This document shows, one piece after another, positions 18,307 to 25,006 of a stretch of 29,312 nucleotides of DNA. Within the stretch, counting starts at the first letter, position 1. The number at the start of each line of letters is the position of its first letter. The DNA is from Acetobacteraceae bacterium. GTDB lineage: Bacteria; Pseudomonadota; Alphaproteobacteria; Acetobacterales; Acetobacteraceae. The position numbers and the translations under genes were made by a program. The stretch lies in the NCBI GenBank assembly GCA_003164305.1, contig PLSZ01000171.1, forward strand, positions 1 to 29,312, written 5' to 3'. The notes beneath the pieces were generated by a model that was given only the letters and a program-made list of their open reading frames with translations, was not told where the DNA came from and ran no database searches.

Positions 18307-19479
18307 TCACTCGCCGGCGGCCATGTCCTCGGCCAAGGAAATCCCCCCCGCGGACGGCCGTCGCGCATGGGCACCCGCGAACCGGCGCCAGGCGATGACG
18401 CCCACATCGGTCTTCGAGAGTCGTTCTGACCCCGGCACGAGCGCCTCGACCATCACCTTGTCCTGGTCGGAGAAAATCCGATCGTGCGTCCAGCCGCGCC
18501 AGAGATAGTAATGCACCCGATCGACGATCTCCCGCCAGCGACCGAGACGGCGCCAGTTGTTGATGTTGAAACAGCGTGTCGTTCCGGCATCGATAGGGAC
18601 GGCCCATTGCACGAGGCAATATTCGCCGCTGAGGCGGCCAACGACGACGAGGCCCGGCAACCGCACCTCCGATTGGTTACGAATACCGTAGACCAGATGC
18701 GCTTTCGAATTCGCGAAACCTTGCACGTTGCCGCGGCCGGTCGGCTTCATCACGCGCCACCACTCGTTGTTGGGGAACGAGCCAAGGCCGGGGTAGTCCG
18801 CTTTGGTCATGCCACCGGTGCGCTTGATGGCGATGCCTTTGTCGCCCTCCAGCGGCTTTGGATCGAGCGTGAGCGCGAAGGGCAGCACCGGCTGAAACAT
18901 CAATTCGGGTGAGCCGCGATGCACGAATTGCGCGTGGTGATCCTGTGGCCAGTTGTCGACCAAAGCACGCCAGTTGCATTTATAATCGGTGTACATCGAG
19001 ATCGAAAAGAATTTGTCCTGCTGGCCGATGAACTCCGGCAGGTCCTCCTCCAGGGCAGACGGTTCCATCGCGCCTGGCCAGATCCAGATCAGGCCGGCGA
19101 ATTCGCGCACCGGCCAGGTGCGCACGCTGACTTTGCGGGTCAACGGCGAATCCGGACCTTCCATCAGCGCGGCGAGCAACTGCCCCGTGGCGCCATCGAA
19201 CGTCCAGCCGTGATAGGGACAACTGATCGAGCCGCTGCCCGCGTATTCGCATTTTCCCGCCGACAGTTTCACGCCGCGGTGCGGACAGCGATCGTCCAGC
19301 GCGAACAGTTTGCCGCCGTCCCGAAACAGCACGATGTCGCGGCCGAGCAGCCGGACAGCTTTCGGTTTGCGCTTCAGGTTGCCGGCCGTGACGATCGGGT
19401 ACCAATAATTCTCAAAGCCCAGTTTGGGAATGCCGAAGCGGCGGTATGGCATTTCGCCGGGATCGTCGTCTTCATCCAT
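18307..19479 (-). CDS. Rieske oxygenase, VanA/phthalate-dioxygenase type, with altered bridging residue
   Basis: The 390-residue protein begins WYPIVTAGNLKRKPKAVRLL, as in VanA and phthalate dioxygenase oxygenases, and carries the Rieske motif C65-x-H67 and C87-x-x-H90 (RCPHRGVKL; ISCPYHGW). The catalytic iron segment reads DNWPQDHHAQFVH, giving H182 and H187 as ligands. The usual D-x-x-H spacing would put the bridging aspartate at residue 179, but this is glutamine; the aspartate is at 180 instead. VanA-like enzymes are homotrimers that demethylate or hydroxylate aromatics with a separate ferredoxin reductase, which is not encoded here. ATG 19479 follows AAGGAC. It lies 12 bases after the LLM gene 19492-20787, so the two form one unit. 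The function is uncertain because of the residue change. Confidence 0.92.
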   Translation of the reverse strand: MDEDDDPGEMPYRRFGIPKLGFENYWYPIVTAGNLKRKPKAVRLLGRDIVLFRDGGKLFALDDRCPHRGVKLSAGKCEYAGSGSISCPYHGWTFDGATGQLLAALMEGPDSPLTRKVSVRTWPVREFAGLIWIWPGAMEPSALEEDLPEFIGQQDKFFSISMYTDYKCNWRALVDNWPQDHHAQFVHRGSPELMFQPVLPFALTLDPKPLEGDKGIAIKRTGGMTKADYPGLGSFPNNEWWRVMKPTGRGNVQGFANSKAHLVYGIRNQSEVRLPGLVVVGRLSGEYCLVQWAVPIDAGTTRCFNINNWRRLGRWREIVDRVHYYLWRGWTHDRIFSDQDKVMVEALVPGSERLSKTDVGVIAWRRFAGAHARRPSAGGISLAEDMAAGE

Positions 19480-19491
19480 GGCCGTCGTCCT

Positions 19492-20787
19492 TCAGAACGC
19501 ACGCAGATTGTCGCGGAACAGGTCGTGGCTGTACGCCGCTCGGGTCAGCCCGCGCCGTTGCAGCGTGGGAACCAGACCATCGGTGATCTCGATGATCGCC
19601 TTGCGGGTCAGCGGGTCCTGGATCAGCAACCCATCGCCGCCGATTTCCTCCATCACCGAGGCCATCTCGCTGGCGATGCTGTCGGCCGTGCCGATGAAAT
19701 CGATGCCGCCGCTACCGGGATCCAGCAGCATCTGACGCAATGTGCGTGTCCCATCGCCGGATAAATGCGCCTCGAACGACGCCCGCGAGGCGTTGATTGT
19801 AAGCTTCGGCAGCGGCGCGTCGAGGTCGAACTTCGCGCAATCGATGCCACTCAGATACGACATCGCGGCGAGTTTCGCGTCCATCTTATCCGCCAGGCCG
19901 GCGGCCATGCGTGAATGTTTTTCGCGCGCCTCGTCGATCGTGTCGCCAAGGATGACGGACGCGCAGTGCATGACCTTGCAGTCGCGGGGATCGCGCCCGA
20001 TTGGTGTCATCAGCGCGGAAATGTCGGCACGATATTGCTTTGCCGCCGCGATCCGCCGGTTCTTCGCGATGATCAGGTCAGCGTGTTTGGCGGCGAAGGC
20101 ACGGCCGGCGGGGGAACCGCCGGCCTGGCAGATCACCGGTCGCCGCTGCGGTCCCGGCGCGGTGTTCAACGGCCCGCGGGATTTATAAAACCGGCCTTCG
20201 TAATGAATCGGATGGATTTTCGTGTGATCGGCGAACACACCGGTTTCTGGATTGGCGACAATCGCCCCGGGTTCCCACGATTGCCAGAGCCGGTCGCAGA
20301 TTTCCATCCACTCGTCGGCCATTTCATAGCGCAGGTCATGTTCGTAATGCCGATCGAGGCCGAAATTCTGCGCCGAGCGGTCATTGTGAGCGGTGACGAC
20401 GTTGAGGCCGACGCGCCCCTGGGTCAGATGGTCCAGGGTCGCGCCCAGGCGAGCCGCCAGATAAGGCGGATAGAAACTGGTGGTGATGGTCGCGACAATG
20501 CCAATCCGTTTGGTTACGTAACCAAGCAGCGGCACCAGCGGCATAGGGTCGCTTTTGGGTACCGAAAACGCATTGCGCAAGGACCATTCCGGTGAATCCT
20601 GAAACGCGTCGGCGATGAACGATCCATCTTCCAGAATCAGACAATCGAAACAGGCCCGTTCCAGTCCGCGCGCGAGGTCCATGTACAGGTCAGGCTTCAT
20701 CCAATCGGCGCCGATGGTCCCGCCCCAGGCCTGATGCCAGTTGTGCGGCGAGTAACCCTTTCCGATGAACCATCCGAGATGAAACAT
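19492..20787 (-). CDS. LLM-class flavin-dependent monooxygenase (paralogue of the gene at 1210)
   Basis: The 431-residue protein begins FHLGWFIGKGYSPHNW and continues with RACFDCLILEDGSF, ATLDHLTQGRVGLNVVTAHN, SAQNFGLDRHYEHDLRYEMADEW and the block SRGPLNTAPGPQRRPVICQAGG. It shares with the gene at 1210 the motifs WEP(D/G)A, ADHTK, RGPLNT and a C-terminus of the LRDxLRxF type, so the two are likely paralogues. ATG 20787 has GGAGG seven bases upstream; the frame is open to 20901 but crosses the inverted repeat and has no family content. It is first in a two-gene unit with the VanA-type oxygenase, divergent from the amidase operon. It needs reduced flavin from elsewhere. Confidence 0.93.
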   Translation of the reverse strand: MFHLGWFIGKGYSPHNWHQAWGGTIGADWMKPDLYMDLARGLERACFDCLILEDGSFIADAFQDSPEWSLRNAFSVPKSDPMPLVPLLGYVTKRIGIVATITTSFYPPYLAARLGATLDHLTQGRVGLNVVTAHNDRSAQNFGLDRHYEHDLRYEMADEWMEICDRLWQSWEPGAIVANPETGVFADHTKIHPIHYEGRFYKSRGPLNTAPGPQRRPVICQAGGSPAGRAFAAKHADLIIAKNRRIAAAKQYRADISALMTPIGRDPRDCKVMHCASVILGDTIDEAREKHSRMAAGLADKMDAKLAAMSYLSGIDCAKFDLDAPLPKLTINASRASFEAHLSGDGTRTLRQMLLDPGSGGIDFIGTADSIASEMASVMEEIGGDGLLIQDPLTRKAIIEITDGLVPTLQRRGLTRAAYSHDLFRDNLRAF

Positions 20788-20829
20788 GCCGCCTCCGGTT
20801 GAAGATGATTCCGGACGTCCCGGCCCTCG

Positions 20830-20884
20830 TGACGCAATTGGCGTGCCAGACAGGCCGGCCTCTTCTGGCACACCGATTGCGTCA
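20830..20884. promoter_or_regulatory. Large inverted repeat between divergent monooxygenase and amidase genes
   Basis: Two 21-base arms, 20830-20850 and 20864-20884, are inverted copies with 19 of 21 positions matching; the outer nine bases (TGACGCAAT / ATTGCGTCA) and inner eight (GTGCCAGA / TCTGGCAC) match fully. The 13-base spacer contains its own perfect palindrome, AGGCCGGCCT (20852-20861). The repeat fills the centre of the 155-base gap between two divergent starts (20787 and 20943). It could be an operator for a dimeric or tetrameric repressor controlling both directions, or an RNA hairpin in the amidase leader. Confidence 0.75.
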
Positions 20885-20942
20885 GGTTGACCCTGGGCCA
20901 CACCTGATGGGGACCCAGGCCAGCCACCAAAGGATCGCCACC

Positions 20943-22337
20943 GTGACCGCTCCGCATTTCCTGACCATCGCCGAAGCCGCGGCGAAAATCCGTTCGAAGG
21001 CGCTTTCTCCCGTCGATCTGGTCCAGGCTTTCATGACGCGCGTAAAAGCGCTCGACCCACAGCTGAACAGTCACATACTGGTGCTGGAGGACACCGCGCT
21101 GGCGGACGCGCGAAAGGCCGAGGCCGAGATCATGGCCGGCGGCTGGAAAGGGCCGTTGCACGGCATCCCGATCGGACTGAAGGACATCTACAATACCAAA
21201 GGCGTCGCGACGACCGGACACTCCGCCTTGTTCAAAGACCACGTGCCGGCGGAGGACGCCTTCACGGTGAAATGCCTGCGCGACTCAGGCGCGGTGTTCA
21301 CCGGCAAGCTCTCGACATGGGAGTTCGCCATCGGTGGCAGTTCGTTCGATCTGCCCTGGCCGCCCGCGCGCAATCCGTGGGATCTGACGCGCGATCCATC
21401 CGGTTCCTCGTCCGGGTCGGGCGCGGCGGTCGCGGCTGGGTTGTGCATGGGGGCGATGGGCTCCGATACCGGCGGCTCGATCCGCGGGCCGGCGGCGTGG
21501 TGCGGGATCGCCGGCCTGAAGCCGACCTACGGCTGGTTGAGCAGGCGCGGCATCCTACCGTTGTCCTTTTCGCTCGATCACGCTGGACCGATGTGCTGGA
21601 CCAGCGAGGACTGCGCGCTGATGATGAACGCGCTGACGAAATATGACCCGCTCGATGCCGCGTGCGCCGATGTGCCCGCACCTAATTTCGCCGCCGCGCT
21701 CGGCGGCGACCTCAAGGGTCTCCGGGTTGGCGTCGTGCGGCATTTCTTTGAAAAGGACCTGAGCACCGATGACGAAACGATCGCGGCATTGGAGAATTCG
21801 CTGATGGCGTTGCGCGACATGGGCGCCGTTGTGTTCGATGTCACGCTATCTCCGTTTGGCGTTTTCGCCGATACCGGCAGCCTGATCTCCCGCACGGAGT
21901 CCTATGCGACCCATCAGACATGGCTGCGCGAAACGCCGGAACTTTACGGTGCCTTCGGCCGACAGCGGCTGATGGCCGGCGCGTTCGTTTCGGGCGCCGA
22001 TTACGTCAACGCGCAACGGCAACGGGCAAAGCTGGTCGCGGAGGTCGCCGCGGTGATGAAATCCGCCGACATTTTGGTATTCCCCACCGCTCGCTGTCCG
22101 GCCCGCGAAATCGGCGAGGATTCAATGGCGAGCGGATTCCAGCCGTTCTTCAATCGCGCGTTCAACGTGACCGGATTCCCCGCCCTGTCGATCTGCGACG
22201 GCTTCAGCGCGCGTGGCCTGCCGCTGGCACTGCAAATTTGCGGCCGGCCGTTCGAGGACGCTCAGGTGTTGCAGGTCGGGCATGCTCTGGAGAACACGTT
22301 GGGAACGCGCGGGCGCCGCCCGGCCTTCGCCTGCTGA
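20943..22337 (+). CDS. Amidase signature enzyme, AtzE/AtzF-like
   Basis: The 464-residue protein has the Ser-cisSer-Lys triad of the amidase signature family: K80 in GIPIGLKDIYNT, S156 in SGSSSGSGAAVAAG, and nucleophile S179 in GSDTGGSIRGP. It hydrolyses an amide to acid and amine. The gene just downstream encodes a GatC/AtzG-like small subunit, a pairing known for AtzE (1-carboxybiuret hydrolase), and the length (about 460) fits AtzE as well. The chosen start is GTG 20943, with AAAGGA eight bases upstream and the protein beginning near the first family helix (FLTIAEAAAKIRSKALSPVDL). ATG 20907 and 20799 are in frame but lack ribosome sites, and the latter would start before the inverted repeat. 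It leads a three-gene operon with the small subunit and the DUF1989 protein. Confidence 0.93.
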   Translation: MTAPHFLTIAEAAAKIRSKALSPVDLVQAFMTRVKALDPQLNSHILVLEDTALADARKAEAEIMAGGWKGPLHGIPIGLKDIYNTKGVATTGHSALFKDHVPAEDAFTVKCLRDSGAVFTGKLSTWEFAIGGSSFDLPWPPARNPWDLTRDPSGSSSGSGAAVAAGLCMGAMGSDTGGSIRGPAAWCGIAGLKPTYGWLSRRGILPLSFSLDHAGPMCWTSEDCALMMNALTKYDPLDAACADVPAPNFAAALGGDLKGLRVGVVRHFFEKDLSTDDETIAALENSLMALRDMGAVVFDVTLSPFGVFADTGSLISRTESYATHQTWLRETPELYGAFGRQRLMAGAFVSGADYVNAQRQRAKLVAEVAAVMKSADILVFPTARCPAREIGEDSMASGFQPFFNRAFNVTGFPALSICDGFSARGLPLALQICGRPFEDAQVLQVGHALENTLGTRGRRPAFAC

Positions 22338-22362
22338 TTGACGTTTCAAGGAGAACTCCATC

Positions 22363-22539
22363 ATGGAAGATTCGACATTCGACGCGCGCCTGATGGCCGC
22401 CGGACTGAAACCATCCGACGCCGATCTTCCGGCGTTGCGCGCGCTTGTCGCGGACCTGGATCGCGCCGCGATCGCGATGCGCGCGCCAAGGCCATACGCC
22501 AAGGAACCGCTGAGCGCGTTTCGCCTGCCACGCGGTTGA
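22363..22539 (+). CDS. Small AtzG/GatC-like amidase partner (DUF4089-like), 58 residues
   Basis: This short frame starts at ATG 22363 behind a strong AAGGAGAA site, 25 bases after the amidase stop, and ends 16 bases before the DUF1989 gene. The protein is mostly helical and alanine/leucine-rich, starting MEDSTFDARLMAAGLKPSD, and closes with an AKEPLSAFRLPRG tail. An acidic-proline-phenylalanine tail after two short helices is the pattern of AtzG, the small subunit that stabilises AtzE, and of GatC in the GatCAB amidotransferase. At 58 residues it is slightly shorter than AtzG (about 68). The assignment rests on position, ribosome site and tail motif; no catalytic residue is expected. It is easily missed because of its size. 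Confidence 0.75.
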   Translation: MEDSTFDARLMAAGLKPSDADLPALRALVADLDRAAIAMRAPRPYAKEPLSAFRLPRG

Positions 22540-22555
22540 CCCGGTCGCACATCCC

Positions 22556-23155
22556 ATGCCGAAACCCATCGTCATCCCCGCCCGACGTGGCAAGGCCGCC
22601 TTCGTCTCACGCGGACAAACCATCACCGTCATCAACACCCACGGTGAACAAGTCATCGACACCTGGGCTTTCAATCACACCGACCTGACCGAGTTCATGT
22701 CGATGGAGCACAGCCGCGCCACGCACCATCACATGATCCCGCGCGCCGGGGACGCGATGCTGACCAACCATCGGCGGCCTGTCCTGACGATCCTCGAGGA
22801 CACGTCCGGCGGGGTTCACGACACGCTGATGGCCGCCTGCGACCGTTATCGTTACGAAGAACTCGGCTGCGCCGAATACCACGACAACTGCACGGACAAC
22901 CTCGCGGCCGCCCTCGCCGAAATAGGCCTGGTGCCACCGGAAACGCCGAGTCCGTTCAATTTGTTCATGAACATCCCATGGACCGTCACGGGCGATTTAT
23001 CGTTCGATCCGCCGGTATCGACGCCTGGGTGCTTTATCCGGATGCGGGCCGAGATGGATCTGATCGTGGCTTTTTCGGCTTGTCCGCAGGATATTCTGCC
23101 GATCAACGGCCGCGCCGGTAAGCCGGTCGAGGCCCACTTCGTCATCGGCGAATAG
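22556..23155 (+). CDS. DUF1989 (urea-carboxylase-associated) family protein
   Basis: The 199-residue protein matches the DUF1989 family: VIPARRGKAAFVSRGQTITV at the start, GEQVIDTWAFN, MSMEHSRA, then the candidate metal-site region HDTLMAACD (H88, C95) and CAEYHDNCTDN (C105, H109, C112), and NIPWTVTGDLSFDPP. Family members lie beside urea carboxylase and allophanate hydrolase genes, and a pair of them forms carboxyguanidine deiminase in guanidine use. Here there is only one copy and no urea carboxylase; its partners are an AtzE-like amidase and small subunit, so deimination or deamination of an N-carboxy or carbamoyl compound is possible. ATG 22556 has no strong ribosome site and may depend on coupling with the upstream genes. 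Its last 14 bases overlap the end of the opposing iron-sulphur gene. Confidence 0.88.
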   Translation: MPKPIVIPARRGKAAFVSRGQTITVINTHGEQVIDTWAFNHTDLTEFMSMEHSRATHHHMIPRAGDAMLTNHRRPVLTILEDTSGGVHDTLMAACDRYRYEELGCAEYHDNCTDNLAAALAEIGLVPPETPSPFNLFMNIPWTVTGDLSFDPPVSTPGCFIRMRAEMDLIVAFSACPQDILPINGRAGKPVEAHFVIGE

Positions 23156-24233
23156 CCCCGCGCAGCCAACGCAGCATCGCGCGCCACAGCAGTCGGCCAA
23201 GAGAAAGACGTTCCGGCGGCATCAGCGGGGCACCACGCAACCGAGCCGCCAGATCGCGCGCGACGGTGTCGGCGATGTCCGCGACAAACGCACGCACCAC
23301 GGGCGCGCGGGCGAATTGCGCCAGAGGTCCGCGCAACGAATAATCGATCGACAACGTTGCCTCGGTGGCGTCCGCGTCAGCTTCGCGCAATGTCAGCAGT
23401 GCACGGCCGCTCAATCGCGTGCCGGTCTTCGAGTCGGAACCCTCGCCTGATAATGCCGCGCGGTGGGCGCCTTCGTCGAAATCCATGATGCCGTCTCCTG
23501 CGAACAGGGTTTCGATCGGTCCCAGCGCGGCGCGTATCTCCCCGTGCAGCCGGTCGCCGTCCATGGCGGTCAGCCGCGCGCCGGGGATGCAGGAGGCGAC
23601 CAGAGCGGGATCGTGAAGCGCGTCCCACACGGCCCGAAGCGGCATATCGATGCGTTGGACCTGAACAATCGCCGCCGAGGGCATCTCTCGCGCTCGCGAA
23701 ACCATCGGCGCGGCGACGGTTTGTGTCACCACCGGCGGCGGACCGGGGGACGCGACAACGGCCACGGCCGGCACACCTTCGGCCAGGACACGCCGAATCG
23801 CGCGGACGATCCCGGCATAGCCCGTGCAGCGGCAGAGATTGCCCGAAAGTTCCAGCCTGATCGCCGCCTCGTCCGCATGAGGCAGGCGGAGCACGATGTC
23901 GCGCGCGGTCACCAGCATTCCGGGGGTGCAATAACCGCACTGCAACGCGTGCTCCGCGGTGAAAGCGTCCCGCAATCGAGCGATCGTCGGGTCGTCCTCA
24001 AGGCCTTCGATGGTGACGATCGCGGACCCCTCGCAGGCCACGGCGTAGGCGATGCAGGACCGCGCCGGCGCGCCGTCGATCAACAAGGTGCAGGCGCCGC
24101 AGACGCCGTGCTCACAGCCGAGATGGGTGCCGGTCAACCCACGGTCCTCGCGCACGAAGTCGGCCAGATGCGTGCGCGGTTGGACCTCCGCCGTGACTGG
24201 CGTGCCGTTCACCATGAGTGAGACCCGACTCAT
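23142..24233 (-). CDS. Molybdenum hydroxylase iron-sulphur subunit (CoxS type) fused to a CoxG/SRPBCC domain
   Basis: The 363-residue protein has two parts. Residues 1-160 are a CoxS-type subunit: plant ferredoxin-like cluster C40, C45, C48, C60 (GCEHGVCGACTLLI...C) and the second cluster C99, C102, C134, C136 (QCGYCTPGM; LSGNLCRCTGYAGI). Residues 161-185 are a proline/valine-rich linker. Residues from 186 on are a CoxG-like SRPBCC domain (MPLRAVWDALHDPALVASCIPGA is its family opening), ending in an arginine/tryptophan-rich helix (LWRAMLRWLRGAIRR) that could touch the membrane. CoxG helps to mature or anchor CO dehydrogenase at the membrane and is normally a separate gene. ATG 24233 overlaps the FAD-subunit stop as ATGA; the longer frame to 24665 is shadow sequence. 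The two halves read through without a break. It transfers electrons from the molybdenum site to FAD. Confidence 0.93.
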   Translation of the reverse strand: MSRVSLMVNGTPVTAEVQPRTHLADFVREDRGLTGTHLGCEHGVCGACTLLIDGAPARSCIAYAVACEGSAIVTIEGLEDDPTIARLRDAFTAEHALQCGYCTPGMLVTARDIVLRLPHADEAAIRLELSGNLCRCTGYAGIVRAIRRVLAEGVPAVAVVASPGPPPVVTQTVAAPMVSRAREMPSAAIVQVQRIDMPLRAVWDALHDPALVASCIPGARLTAMDGDRLHGEIRAALGPIETLFAGDGIMDFDEGAHRAALSGEGSDSKTGTRLSGRALLTLREADADATEATLSIDYSLRGPLAQFARAPVVRAFVADIADTVARDLAARLRGAPLMPPERLSLGRLLWRAMLRWLRGAIRR

Positions 24234-25006
24234 GCGCCCGCCTCGGCCAGGGCCCGGCGCAGCGTGACAAGCCGCATCTGCCGCGACACGGCATCGTCGG
24301 CCACGGGCAGCGCACGCGCGGCTTCTTCGATTGTCGCGGCGCCGTCCCGCAACAGCAAGGGCTTGCCACCAAGCGCACCGATCACGATCCGCCGCGTGCG
24401 CGGGGAAAGCAGTACGGCGGCCATCGCATGAGCAAAGTCGCCTGGTTTCCGGCAGGCTTTCACGTAGCCCCAACCCGCGGCGTCGCCCACCCGCGGCACG
24501 CGGACCGCGCACAGGATCTCGCCTGGATTGAGCGCGGTACGGAACGGCCCAAGAATGAAATCGGCGACCGGCAGGGCCCGCGTTCCGTTGGGACCACGCA
24601 ACAGCACCGCGGCATCCAAAGCGGTCAGCACGGTCACCCAATCCGCCGCCGGATCGGCGTGGCACAGGCTGCCGCCGATGGTGCCGCGATTGCGCACCGC
24701 GCGGTACGCGATCCCGCCCGCGACCCGCGCCAGGATGTCCCCGCCGATGTCCGGCACGCCGCCATCGGCGATCGTCGAGTGGGTCACGCCTGCGCCAATG
24801 GTCACCGCGCCCGCGTCATCCGTGACCCCGCCGAGTTCCGGCAAATGGTTCACCCGCGCCAGCGTCCGAGGCCGCGCCAGCCGCAGGTTCAACATCGGCC
24901 CAAGTGACTGGCCGCCGGCGAACGCGCGCGCCCCGTCGTTGGCCAGCAGGGCGATCGCCTGTTCCAGGCTCTCGGGGTGCGCGAAATCGAAGGCGGCGGC
25001 TTTCAT
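24230..25006 (-). CDS. Molybdenum hydroxylase FAD-binding subunit (CoxM type)
   Basis: The 258-residue protein is the middle subunit of a xanthine-oxidase-family hydroxylase. The FAD-binding signatures are AGGQSLGPMLNLRLA (about 30-44) and TIGGSLCHADPAADW (about 109-123). It passes electrons from the two iron-sulphur clusters to an acceptor. It starts with ATG 25006, overlapping the large-subunit stop by four bases, and overlaps the small subunit by four bases at its own end. Gene order large-medium-small is one of the common orders of this family. It is slightly short compared with many CoxM proteins (about 285), with a compact C-terminal domain. Confidence 0.94.
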   Translation of the reverse strand: MKAAAFDFAHPESLEQAIALLANDGARAFAGGQSLGPMLNLRLARPRTLARVNHLPELGGVTDDAGAVTIGAGVTHSTIADGGVPDIGGDILARVAGGIAYRAVRNRGTIGGSLCHADPAADWVTVLTALDAAVLLRGPNGTRALPVADFILGPFRTALNPGEILCAVRVPRVGDAAGWGYVKACRKPGDFAHAMAAVLLSPRTRRIVIGALGGKPLLLRDGAATIEEAARALPVADDAVSRQMRLVTLRRALAEAGA

